Shown here one piece after another: positions 23,726-34,441 of a stretch of 64,000 nt of DNA (position 1 is its first letter; each line of letters begins with the position of its first letter). The translations under genes and the position numbers were made by a program. Under the pieces are notes generated by a model. It ran no database searches. It saw only the letters and a program-made list of their open reading frames with translations, and was not told the origin of the DNA. Location of the stretch: positions 31,523,358-31,587,357 of the forward strand of contig NC_081841.1 in the NCBI RefSeq assembly GCF_963259705.1. The letters are read 5' to 3'. Source of the DNA: Myotis daubentonii. Its lineage: Eukaryota > Chordata > Mammalia > Chiroptera > Vespertilionidae.

Positions 23726-25560
23726 GCATAGTTCTGAGAATTTAAATTCTTTAAAGATGGGACTCATTTATCCATCTATTTTCTTCTTGGCCAAGTAAGC
23801 TATTTACAAATAGTAGAAACACAATTATGTAAAGTTCTTGTTATTTTTCTTTAATAACTCTCTCTTGTCATGGTTTGAACTGAAGACAGTCATTATTTTT
23901 AAGAGCAATTTAAAAAAAATGGGTCATAAGCAAATATAAATCATTATTAGGCATACAGTATGTCAAACATAATATCCTGATTATAAAATATTCATTACTA
24001 TTTGATCCTAAAGATCAAACCTTACAAGGTTGCTGATAAAATAATAGCATATTCTTTAACCTTCCAAAATATCTTTTATTTTTAAAGACCTTCTTTTTGA
24101 ATCACAGAATTCAGAGCTAGTTATGTCTTATTTATTGCTAATTTCTCTCGTGCTGTTTTCTTTCTTTTCGTATCATGCCTGTAGCAGCTGTTTGCCTAAC
24201 GCTTATCCCAAACCACAGGCTTTCCCACGCTCCTTTTTTGGCTCTCATTTGGCATTGATCCTTAATTTGACAGATAAGACATGTGTGTATGAATTGTGGT
24301 TATGGCCAAGCTACAATCCATCAGTTTTCCCATAGAGGTGATTATTACTCCCAAACAAGGTGATCATTATATGAGGCAGCATTCAGTTCCCTCTCAATAA
24401 GCCTTTGGCCTCCTGTGTAATTCTTCATTCTTTGGTAACATGCTGACTGATTACACTTGGGATAGCAGAGCTGGGGAAACGAAGGGGCAGCATGGGCGTC
24501 AGTGTTAGACAGAAGTGGGGTTTCGTCCAAATTCAGACACACCAGCTTGTGACCCTGGATGTGTGATACTCAATTTCTTCTTCTTTTTTCCTTAACCTCC
24601 TCATTTATAAAGTGAAGTAGTAACTACCTGCCATTTGAAGCTCTGATTCAGAAGGTGTTATTTTTGATAGATTTGATACTACTCACCATGGGCCCTGAGT
24701 TGGTCTCATTTGGATATATAAAACCAAGATTGCTAATTCTAAGGTTTGCATCTTTGGCTCAACAATATTCATAATGCAAGTCTGAACTTTAGTAGCAGGG
24801 ACATTTCCCAAGTTGCTGTATGGATCTAGCTGAAACCATGAGTGAACATATCAGGATTAGGGGACTTAAGAAAGACACACATTCTCAGTTGTGAACATCA
24901 GCACCTTTGAATTTAAGGATATGACAGTGGGTGGTCTAGATTATCGTAAACCAATAAATAAAACTACCATTAGGTTCATTTTGCTATGCAGGGTAATTTA
25001 CAACTAAATTAAGTTGTTTTCTTATGAGCTATCTTTATTGTCCTTGTTCCCAAGAGCTATTTGATACATTTTAGGTATTCAAGGAAGAATAAATAATGGC
25101 TCAATCAATAAATGAGTAATAGATACATTAAATTTATAAATTTAAGAATAAATGCATACAACCCACCTTTGGGTGTGAGAGAGTGTGCATATGTATATCT
25201 GTGTGTATGACTAAATGCTCATAATTTAAAATAAGGCCAGAATTAAACATTCAAAAAGCACTTATTAAGTAGCCACTATGTACCAAGAATAGTAGAATAA
25301 ATAACATTTTGTAAAGTTATAGGTTTTCTTCCAAATTTAGCAGTACTCTTGCACATGCTATGTAAAACAACTTAATTCTGTATTGGTGTATATTTCAGTT
25401 GCATCTTTTTAAGGCTTTCTCCGAATGCCTCTATTACCTCTTAAAGTCCTCTAAAATTATGAAAGGATTAGAAGACACTGTATGTGATTTTAATGTTTTT
25501 TTTTGTTGTTGTTTTTTTGTTTTTGGGGGTTTTTTTTGACTCCTCCTGTGCATGCTTCAA
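23726..25560. other. Mostly unrecognised; weak MIR core near 24545-24645
   Basis: A degenerate MIR-like segment (TGTGACCCTGGATGTGTGAT ... CCTCATTTATAAAGTGAAGT) is the only recognisable piece. The rest shows no repeat family and no supported frame. Confidence 0.4.
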
Positions 25561-25568
25561 AGTAGAAG

Positions 25569-25590
25569 CACCACCACCACCACCACCATC
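25569..25590 (+). repeat. Short (CAC)n repeat
   Basis: Seven near-perfect CAC/ACC units; flanked on the left by a T/G-rich tract (25495-25540). Confidence 0.9.
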
Positions 25591-25739
25591 TTGGTTTCTA
25601 CTACACATGCCTTCAGCAGAGGAATTTCTTGAACTTTCTTGTTTATTCCTTACCCCCATATTCCCAGCCAGTAGACTAAGTTCCCAGGGGAGATTAGAGA
25701 GCCAGTTCATTCTCCCTACACAGGGAGGAGGGGACATGG

Positions 25740-26062
25740 AGGATGTCCTACTGAGGACTTACGCCCGTTCCCTGCAGGGAGCCTGCATAAGCTGCAGTCT
25801 GGACTCTCTCTGAGAGAGGCAACGCCTCCCCCATCACCCTGCTGTTGCTGCCCAGCCTGCCTCTGTGGTAGGTGACTGGACGGGTCAATCCGGGGATGGT
25901 GCCGGTCCCCCCCATCACCTCTCCGCTGCCACCCATCGCTGCCCCCCTCATCGCAGTTCCCTCCCTTTGCCCGCTGGCATGTCAGCTCCCTTTGGCTGAC
26001 CTGGCACCACCTGCTTGCTGGCCCCACCCCCCGCTGACTGGTTGTTCTGCCATTGGGTCGAT
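25740..26062 (-). mobile_element. Helitron (HeliBat type), degraded, minus strand
   Basis: GC-rich insert in an A/T-rich region. The right end reads GACTGGTTGTTCTGCCATTG then GGTCGATTTGCATTAA, matching the reversed 5' region of the other Helitrons, but the expected TATATAGGA terminus is lost. The body (for example CCGGGGATGGTGCCGGTCCC) resembles an older subfamily. The left boundary is uncertain and no hairpin/CTAG end was found. Confidence 0.6.
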
Positions 26063-27114
26063 TTGCATTAAATTTTAATGTTCTAGGTAATTTCTTTAGA
26101 ACATGTGAAAATTCTCCTTAGCGCAGGTACCTCATACATATATGGGTATGAACATACACTGTGGATTATGCCTGGCCACTTCTCACTTACAAAGGTCCTT
26201 TCCCTCTCCCCTCTAAGGAATAGATACTTTGTATAGCTGTAAAATAACTTAAATTCACACGAATACCCTCTTAATTTATATTCAAAGTATATAAGATGAG
26301 CTATTATGATTTTTCCTTATTAGTGTGTCTTATTAAGAGAATAAATTTGGTTATTTTTATTGAAGGCAGAAATACGCATTTTACAAATGATGGTGGAAAT
26401 TTTAACCAAAGTGTATGTAATGTGAGAACTTTGCTCCTACAACTAGAATTCAGGCTATAATATGGACATTGACAGATTGTGAGTAGATACATTTATTTTA
26501 ACCTCTCCTCTGTACTTGATATGTCATAGGCTAACAGTTATTTATGTGACATTTATGTGTCAGTCCTTAACTTTAGGACCAGTGTACATTTTTGAAAAAA
26601 TAAATCAGCAGTACAAAAGTACTATTATATAAAAAGGACTTTTTAAGTCTGATATTAGAATAATATAATTTTATTTTTTGTTTTACTCTGAATTTTTTAA
26701 ATTGGCTTATTTGGAACCCTTCATAAAACACAAATTTTATCTTAGGATACTGATATATTTAAAATTACTGTCAAGTTTTAGTATAAACCATAAGCTTGAG
26801 AGATAAAATTTGACCTTACTTTTTATTTCCTGTGGTAGCAATTCATTAATGAAGGTTACGGTGTCGGTGCTAAGGATATGGACTTTTGTCTGGTAAAGGT
26901 TGTTTGAACTTGAAGAGACATCAAGGAGTTTGAGTTCATCTACCCTATTCCAGCCAGACCTGTTTCCAAAAGGTGTTATGGCTCCTTAAGCAATTAAAGT
27001 ATTGGGATTGTCCTACTAAAGTTCTGGAAGTATGCATTTACCAAACAGTGTTATGAAGAGATATACTAGTTCAGATTTATAAAACAATTTAATAGGACAA
27101 CTGCAGGATATAAA
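26063..27114. other. No feature recognised
   Basis: A/T-rich, no family identified. Confidence 0.4.
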
Positions 27115-27370
27115 AGCTGATATTTACAGAGTGCTTATTATATGTTGTAGGCAATTCATACCTATATTGTCTCTTAGTTTTTATATACAAAATTAAACAT
27201 GTTAATATAAAATATGTCTTTAATATGTATTTTCTAGTTACAACAACAACAATTATATCAAGTATTCATAATTGAATTCTTAATTATAAACAATATAAAA
27301 CCAAGATGTGGGAGAGCCTCGATTTGAATTCCTGGTAGCCTGACCTCTAAGTCCATCCTCCGTTTTACTG
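27115..27370 (-). repeat. MIR relic, minus strand
   Basis: Plus-strand landmarks ACAGAGTGCTTATTATATGT, GAGAGCCTCGATTTGAATTC and CTGACCTCTAAGTCCATCCT bracket an A/T-expanded middle. Confidence 0.65.
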
Positions 27371-27529
27371 AGTTATTCTAGTTTCCACATGTAGAACCTC
27401 TGGGATGGTCCAAAAGGTCTCCAGGGCCTCCCTGGGAAGGGTCCTTACCACAGACCTTTGGATTAGAAGTTGGCTTATGACTACTTATTGCACTGCCTCT
27501 CACTAGTTGAATTTATATTAGGCTACCTG

Positions 27530-27680
27530 CCCTGTCTCAATTTCTCCTGTAAAATTGGGAGGAAGATAATACCAACTCTAGATATGCTGGGAGGATAAAA
27601 GCAGATAATACAAGTGAATTGCCGAGCACAAAGCGCGGCACATAATAGGCGCTCAGTGAAGGTGAAGCGTAATTGCTGCT
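27530..27680 (+). repeat. MIR relic, plus strand, 3' half
   Basis: TCAATTTCTCCTGTAAAATT, GGAGGAAGATAATACCAACT, GCACAAAGCGCGGCACATAA and TAGGCGCTCAGTGAAGGT follow the 3' half of MIR, with an opposite orientation to the relic just upstream. Confidence 0.75.
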
Positions 27681-28398
27681 TTGAGGACTGTGCATCAGAT
27701 GACGGCCTGTGATGCCTATGAGCGCTCGCTGTGGCCTAACTGAATCCTGAACAGCAAACTGGATGGGCTGATCTTGTGAACTCACCTCATCCCTGGCTGC
27801 ACTTTGGCATTTCTGTTCTTATTTTCTGGTGATCCTCTGCCTCATCCAATTGGTTTAAATTTTATTTAATGTAGTTATATTTTTAAATGATGCATCAGCT
27901 TAAATTCTTTCAGAAATAGACAACAAAAAATGAAAATAATCATCATTAATAGTTTATCAATTTCTCCCATTAGTTTTTCAATGTTTTTTTTATAGTCTAC
28001 ACAATGAGGATTATAGTGTAATATGGATGGATTTTCTATGTTTTTATTCAATACTATTTTCTTACTGTTTTCTACAACCTTAAAATTATTAAGACTTTTA
28101 TCACTTGTATCACTTTCATTACTTGTACACTTAATATTTTGTGAATGCATGTGTCATATGTTACTTAAGCATTTCTCTCTTGTTGGACTTGTCAACTATC
28201 TCCAGGTTCTCTTAGTATAACTGATACTGAAGTAAATATATTTAAAACATGTTTTATTATTAGTAGCACTTTCCCCTTTTGGACCTCCTCCACCCAAGCT
28301 CCTAAAAATTTTTAATATACCCTTATTTGCATTTATGATTATTTTTACAGATACATGGCTAGATACATCTATCTAAGGTATAATAGATTAAAGAAACT
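27681..28398. other. A/T-rich; possible L1M scrap near 28170-28260
   Basis: CATTTCTCTCTTGTTGGACT and CTATCTCCAGGTTCTCTTAG resemble an old minus-strand L1 end, too degraded to call. Nothing else was recognised. Confidence 0.35.
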
Positions 28399-28408
28399 AA
28401 GTGTTCTG

Positions 28409-28579
28409 GCCTGGCCAGTGTGGCTCAGCTGGTTGGAGTGTTGTCCTATGTATCCAAGGGTCACAGGTTGATTCAGGTGAGGGCATACATCCAGATTTTG
28501 GGTTCAATCCCCAGTCCGGGCATATGCGAGAGGTAACCGATTGATCGTTGTTTCTCTTTTTCTCTCTCTGAAATCAATA
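28409..28579 (+). mobile_element. Ves-type SINE, plus strand
   Basis: Begins GCCTGGCCAGTGTGGCTCAG, has a GGGTTCAATCCC B-box-like motif, and ends GAAATCAATA after a pyrimidine tract. Flanking AAGTGTTCTG (28399-28408) and AAGTGCTTTG (28580-28589) match at 8 of 10, the probable diverged TSD. Shorter than the copies at 10849 and 19872. Confidence 0.85.
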
Positions 28580-28669
28580 AAGTGCTTTGTGACATCTCCT
28601 TTGGGGTTGCTATAAGAGGAAGAGCTGTACACCACAGGTGACATTTTCATGTCTCTTTTTTTTATAATT

Positions 28670-28982
28670 TAAGAATAATTTTATTTATTTTTAATCTTTA
28701 TTATTGAAAATATTACATATGACCCCATTTCCCTCCATTAACCCCTTGTAGCCTGCCACTGCCCCTGGCTTCAGGCCTCCACCACCTTATTGTCTGTGCC
28801 CATAGGTTTAGCATATATGCCTACAGGTTCTTTGGTTGATCTCTTCCCACTCACCCACCCACGCCCACCTCCCCTATGAGATTTGACAATCTGTTCCATG
28901 CTTCTATGTCTCTGGATCTATTTTGTTCAGCAGTTTATTTTGTTACTTAGATTCCACATATGAGTGAGATCGTATGATATGT
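28670..28982 (-). mobile_element. L1 3' UTR fragment, minus strand
   Basis: CCCCATTTCCCTCCATTAAC, TTCTTTGGTTGATCTCTTCC, GATTTGACAATCTGTTCC and TTCCACATATGAGTGAGATC are the reverse complement of the bat L1 3' UTR seen in plus orientation at 9226. Confidence 0.85.
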
Positions 28983-31268
28983 CTCTTATAGCAGATGAAA
29001 CGTTGTTATTTAATACGAAGGATGCATTTTAAAATGTCAGATTTGACAAGAAAAGAAAGCCATATGTTTTTGTTTTATTTTATAATAAAACAGAAATATT
29101 ATATGTATCTATTTTGAACATCCATGATATACTAAGTACCATACTTAATAATTAATTTATTTAAAATTAAATTTAACCTTCTAATTAAATTTAATTAATG
29201 AAGAAAAAGAGTGGCATGAGGATAATTTTAGGGACTTTTTTTTTTTTTTTAGTCCAGTGAAGCATGTATTACCTACTTTACAACTGTCACCAAAATTGCC
29301 TTTAGAAAAGTATGGAAAAATAATTAGATATTGTTACAGGTATAATGAGGACATTACTCCCTTCTCATTCTACCCATTCCCCAAAGGGCTGGTTGTCATG
29401 CAGTCAGGACTTCAGAGAAGAGAAAAAAATATCTGTGTGACAAAGAGAGGATGTTTTTAATCTTTTTGGCAACCTGCAGAAGAGTATGGGAAAGAGAAAG
29501 TTCAGGAGACCAGGAGTTGGCAGTCAACTGTAGTGTGACTCTTACTTGTAAATCCCCCATATCTCTATCCTCCAAACTCAGTCAAGTCTCGTAAATTCAT
29601 GAACGCTTGCTTCCAAGTTTTCCATTATTTTTAATGTGTGAGAACGGTCTGAGCTTCATGCCAAGGTTCACATGTTGTGGATAGAGGTAATCCGGGAATA
29701 AACTAGCATCCAAGAAGAATGAAAACTCAACTGATAATTACAAGTAGCAGGAATTTTGGCCAAGAGTAAAGGTCGGGTCAGGAACTTTTACTAACTGGAA
29801 TTTGGGGGCATTCAAGGCAATTTTACTTGTACCAAAGACCGTGGAGACCCCAGGCAATGGCTGGGTTACAGGACTTTTCAAAAGTACTGCAAAGGTGTTA
29901 GCATAAGCCTTACTTTCTCTATAGTATGGAGCAGAATCCCTGAAGGGTTGGCTACAGGGTGCTAAACTAATAAAGTCCCCATGCTGGGTGAATATCAGGG
30001 TTATCTCTAGTAATATAACCTTCTGGAGACTTCTGGTTTAAGGGTAAGTTACTATTTCACTTTGTTATCAGATTCCAGATGTTATCAGTCAATAAAGTGA
30101 TCAGTCAATAAAGTGATCTCACCTTCTATTCATGTGCCCTAAATCTGACAGGCTAAATCTGATGGACTGTATTTTACTAGAAATAGGGAGAGTGGTAGAT
30201 TTTTTTTCCATTTTATCCCAAGTAGTAGAACTAGGGCAAAAAAAAAAAAAAAATAAATGCTTTTCCTTATCATGGGGGGTGTTTAAGTATGAGCAGAAAC
30301 ACAGTTTGGAAGGAATAAAATAGAGGATTTTAAAATGGTAAAACCATAATATTGATGACAAATTAAATAAAAATAGTTATCTTAGATAAACTTATATGTA
30401 CCTCTCTAGTCCAGAAATTGTCCAATTAACAAATTACCCACCTTAAAATATTATGGCATTGAATTTTAGGCATATATGTTTCTATACTTTTCTAGTATTA
30501 TTTTCCCCAAAGTTGATTTTTCTATCATTTATTTTGCCTTTGTATAAATATAATTTCATATTTTGTTGTTCAGAAAACATTTTATACTAATAATAGCTCT
30601 AACTTTGATCATCAAATTTATGTTCTTATACATGTATTTATAAGAGTTAATCTATATTCTCACCAGACAACTCAAGATTGTGAGAATTTTCTATTGGTGA
30701 TGATGTTTGTTGCTTTAATTGCAACCAAGTTAATCTGTAGAATTTAACAATTACATTGCTATCCATCTTAAGAGTTTATAACTCTGGTATAGAATAAGAA
30801 AACAGAATAAAACATTTGTACCTGTGTGTTCTGCTTAGAGTTTTATTGGTAATAAAAAAAAAAAAAAGACATGCTGACTTTTGTGCTTGGGAACAGAATC
30901 TGTTTCTAACCTTTGCTATGAACAGGAAGTGGGAGAGGTGAAATGAGGCCTGGTTTTGTGGCTGGGCCAGAGCACTCTGTGTTCCTAAGAGTGGCATTCA
31001 GGTTTCATGTCTGTCTAGCTTCTTGCTCCTTGGAATAGCTGGCCTTTGAAGTCCTAAAAACATAGATTGGTAATGAGCAACATAAAGTCAAGAGTGGGCA
31101 AATATTTGGAAAAATCCTAGCTCTGAGACTAGCCAGTCTTAGGATAACTTGGCTCAGATGGTGTAATAACTGCATTTTATTTTCCCACCTAAATTATGAA
31201 GTTTTGCTAATATGATAGTATAAATTTCCTAAATAACAATAATAGCAAAGTCTCAACTTGCTTTTACT

Positions 31269-31270
<2 letters not shown>
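28983..31270. other. Unrecognised; small tandem repeat and homopolymers
   Basis: Contains a perfect 16-bp tandem duplication ATCAGTCAATAAAGTG (30084-30099, 30100-30115), a T-run at 29238-29251 and A-runs at 30239-30253 and 30857-30868. No repeat family or gene was identified. Confidence 0.45.

Positions 31271-31272
<2 letters not shown>

Positions 31273-31320
<48 letters not shown>
31273..31320 (-). repeat. 48-nt T homopolymer, likely minus-strand retrocopy tail
   Basis: Forty-eight T without interruption. Read on the minus strand, AATAAA (plus-strand TTTATT, 31334-31339) lies 13 nt before the A-tail, the normal spacing of a polyadenylation signal. This suggests the reverse-transcribed tail of a polyadenylated RNA whose body extends right from 31321. 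I could not identify the source RNA. Artefactual run length in the assembly is possible. Confidence 0.6.
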
Positions 31321-31322
<2 letters not shown>

Positions 31323-32319
31323 CTATTGCTGTATTTATTTTTAAATTTTAGGGTAGCATTAACTTGCTGTCTAGTGCCTCTTTGGTAATTAGAAGTGCTT
31401 TCAGAAGAAAGAATTTTAATTTAACTTTTAGATTATATATGGAGCAAATACCTTTGAATAAAAATAAATTTTATTCTATTTTATGTTATTGCTGAGGGCA
31501 TCCATTATAACAAATGTAAAGTTCTGTTTTAGAAAATATGATTCTGTCAGAAAAAAATTCCACATGATTTAATACAGACTTATTTCCAACAAAGTCATGT
31601 ACTAAAAATTATATGGAATGACCTAACAATGGCTCCATCTAGCCTTAGTTGAACACTATAGAATAACCCACTTACCATTGCTATATGGTCTCCCTATAAG
31701 AAAATAAAAGCAGGCAAATTTTGCTAAATGGTCTCTAAGTGAAGACCTATATGAATATTTTTATACATTTAGGAATATGTGAATTCTAAAAGGCATTTGG
31801 AGTTACTAGCATATCAATTTCTTGCCTTGGAGACAATTCTTAAAGTTGTAAAGGTTATGCAGTTAAAATTGCTATAGACTTTTGAAATTTGATTTAATAT
31901 TCTGGTGTTTTTACCTTTTAAAAATTTATTGTCTTTCATAGTGTGATTGTCAGAATATAGACATACACCTTATACTTTTTGATAACTTAGTGTGCAATAC
32001 TGATACTTTTACCTAATTTGTTGTAATAGTTATGTAACAGTAATAATGTCAAATTTCACTTGCATGATAATTACATTTGGAATTCTACAAATCACTGGAA
32101 TGTGTGGCCAGTGAAGGCTGGGTTGATTTTAGTTACACTGGTTTCATACCATACCAAAGTATAATGCCATTCTCTATATTCAGATCTCTGCAAGAACTGT
32201 GGCCTTTCATTTTTCAAAATGTATTTATACATGTTTATCCCATTTTTAGTCAATGATGCATACTCTCAAAATATACAAAGGCAATGTATACACATTTAAC
32301 ATAAAGCCTTGTAAATCTT
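31321..32319. other. Possible body of an unidentified retrocopy, then unrecognised
   Basis: The sequence next to the T-run is A/T-rich and resembles a 3' UTR on the minus strand, but no coding remnant was recognised. A candidate right TSD (TTTCTTGCC near 31817) compares poorly with TTTACTTGCC left of the T-run. Confidence 0.35.
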
Positions 32320-32325
32320 TGTATT

Positions 32326-32754
32326 TGCTGGGGTTCTTGTTCCGGCATTACGAAGGGCTCAGCAATCTGGAGAAGGGGCTGTGTGTAACAATACGTAGTC
32401 CAGAGACGAAGCATAATTTTGAAAGGGATTTGGGGGTCAGAGGAGCCTAGCTTAAGAAACTAAGATCTCCTCATCTCAGGACCCCATGCTTTTTATTAAC
32501 ACAAATTGTCCTGAGGCAAGGTGGAGGTACACCCTTCAAAGGGTAAGGTTTCCCTACACACAAGCATTGTCAGAATGGGGGAATTTGCCTACGGCTGTTC
32601 AGGTGTTTGGCCAGTAGGAGGCAATAATATGTAGATTAAGATGCCCTGAGCTGTCTGGCAGCAAGCAATCCATCCCTTTTCAGGTTTGGGGAAATAAATG
32701 CCTTTAGCCACTCCAGATTCAGCCCTGCTGTCATGCTGGAATCGGCTTCCAGCA
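32326..32754 (-). mobile_element. Solo LTR B, class II ERV-like, minus strand
   Basis: A 429-bp unit, plus-strand ends TGCTGGGG and TTCCAGCA, bracketed by an exact 6-bp TSD TGTATT at 32320-32325 and 32755-32760. On the minus strand it carries AATAAA (plus-strand TTTATT at 32493-32498) and downstream sequence with betaretrovirus-LTR-like character (GAGGAGATCTTAGTTTCTTA). Its 5' end has a perfect inverted repeat TGCTGGAA/TTCCAGCA (32734-32754). No internal viral genes are attached. It is a different family from LTRs A1 and A2. Confidence 0.88.
32734..32754. repeat. Hairpin at the 5' end of LTR B
   Basis: TGCTGGAA and TTCCAGCA, perfect 8-bp arms with a 5-nt loop, placed exactly at the terminal 21 bases of the LTR. 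Confidence 0.9.
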
Positions 32755-32760
32755 TGTATT

Positions 32761-33560
32761 GTCGTAGATCTGAATGTTATAAAGAATAATGGCAATTTCT
32801 TTGCTAGGAACTCAGTTTTCCCCCATTATCTCCCTCTCTCCCTCTCACAGACACATTGTACACACTCATATATATGCAGTCACACACTCATATCTGCCTT
32901 GGTTGACTTCTTCCTTGAGATAATCCTGAAATGTCTCATAGTGCACGTACAGCTGAGATTCAAGCGATCCTTTTAAGTGCACACTTTTCATAGGGCCTTG
33001 AACTTGTTTTTCTGTGGCATAGGGAAACAGCTTCGTGCACCTGGACAAACAAAGGTGTTCCTTCAAAAACAGACTTTCAGAATCATTAATTCTGGTTTAG
33101 AAATAATTATAAAGGTTAAGTAGACTCTCATGCATGAGGTTTTAGCCCTGGTGAGTGGCTGATCTGTGTTTTGCTCTGTCACTTACGTTTCGTGTCTCCT
33201 GAAAGTTTGATTCCCTTTGTAACGAGGGCCCAACAACAGCTCTAATTCCTCTTGAGGCCTCCTGGTGGTTTGCAGGGCCCTCTGGCTGCAATAATAAGTA
33301 CTTCTGCCGGAACTCACTTTCCCAGGTAAGGCTAGTGGTGGTAAAGGTAGGGGTAGAAGGTGGGGTTTTCATTCACTTGGGTGCTAAAGATGTGGAAAGA
33401 TTAGTAGTACATGTAACTGAGTGAGAACTAGGGTGTGAGTGCAGTTCTTGTGTTTAGCGTCAGGGTGAAGACGTAGCAGCATCTCCCAGGGAGGTTGAAG
33501 TTGGTGAGAGATGATGCAAACGACAAGTAGAAAGTATTGGGTGTTTTTGGATGTTTTCAA
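32761..33560. other. No repeat recognised
   Basis: Between LTR B and the CRIPT pseudogene. It includes a CT-rich patch (32823-32848) and nothing that I can assign. Confidence 0.4.
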
Positions 33561-33920
33561 GCTGCTGCTGCTGCTGCTGCTACTGCGGCTAAGGGACCCA
33601 TTGCAGAAGGATGGTGTGTGAAAAATGTGAAAGGAGACTCGGTACTGTTATCACCCCAGATACATGGGAAGATGGTGCAAGGGATACATACCACAGAAAG
33701 TGGTGGAAGAAAGCTGAATGAAAAATAAAGCGTTGATCTCAAAGAAAGCAAGATTCGGTCCATATGAAAAGAAGAAATCTCCACTTGCAGAATTTGTAAA
33801 AATTCTGTGCACCAGCCGGGTTCTAATTACTGCCAGGGCTGTGCTTACAAAACCGGCATCTTTGCAATGTGTGGAAGAAAGATTTTGGATGCCAAAAACT
33901 ACAAGCAAACATCTGTCTAG
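33561..33920 (+). pseudogene. CRIPT processed pseudogene
   Basis: CRIPT is a small cysteine-rich PDZ-binding protein of about 101 residues that binds PSD-95-type scaffolds and is also linked to the minor spliceosome. The ATG at 33611 opens a frame beginning MVCEKCERRLGTVITPDT. Later pieces, in shifted frames, match the family: ESGGRKLNE, SKKARF, CRIC, YCQGCA and the ending KNYKQTSV before TAG at 33918-33920. No introns interrupt it. A 4-bp insertion after the GAR codons, a one-base A insertion near 33724 and a further frameshift around 33780 break the frame, and one cysteine of a CxxC motif reads phenylalanine (FAMC). A (CTG)n-rich 5' UTR-like stretch (33562-33590) precedes it. It is an L1-type retrocopy with no sign of function; poly(A) and TSD were not found. 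Confidence 0.93.
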
Positions 33921-34140
33921 ATTAGATATATTGGTGAAGTTTCTTGCTTTCTCTGTGATTTTGCTTTCTGCTGTACATTTTCAAGGCATATCATAGATGT
34001 TCAAGTTAACAAAATAATATGTTTTAAGACAAGTTTAAACCAGAGAAGTTGATTCATTCTCTGCTCTCTAAAAGTTCTGAATATCAACAATATAATTAGT
34101 CTGCCTTACAAGCATCTTATTGAACTAGAGGCAAATTTAA
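33921..34140 (+). pseudogene. Probable 3' UTR part of the CRIPT retrocopy
   Basis: The sequence continues directly from the pseudogene stop without a poly(A) tail before the next SINE. It is likely 3' UTR, with the true end unknown. The repeated word GATGTT(TT)CAAG near 33549 and 33996 is a weak TSD candidate only. Confidence 0.35.
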
Positions 34141-34146
34141 CAACAA

Positions 34147-34349
34147 CTATATATTTCTGAGAGGAAAGGAGAGGGAGGGGAGATAGAAACATCAATGATG
34201 AGAGAGAATCATTGATCAGCTGCCTCTTGCATGCCCCCTAACTGGGGATCAAGCCCACAACCTGGGCATCTGCCCTGACCTGGAATCTAGCTGTGACTTT
34301 CTGGTTCATAGGTTGATACTCAACCACTAAGCCACACTGGCTGGGCTGT
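34147..34349 (-). mobile_element. Ves SINE, older subtype, minus strand
   Basis: Minus-strand head CAGCCCAGCCAGTGTGGCTT, then a B-box-like stretch, CATTGATGTTTCTATCTCCC and a short tail. Same subtype as 19096 and 41611. Flanks share only a loose CTATATATTT/GTATATACTT match. Confidence 0.85.
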
Positions 34350-34400
34350 ATATACTTTTTATTTAACATTATTCATATAATTCTTATTATCCTCTCCATC

Positions 34401-34441
<41 letters not shown>

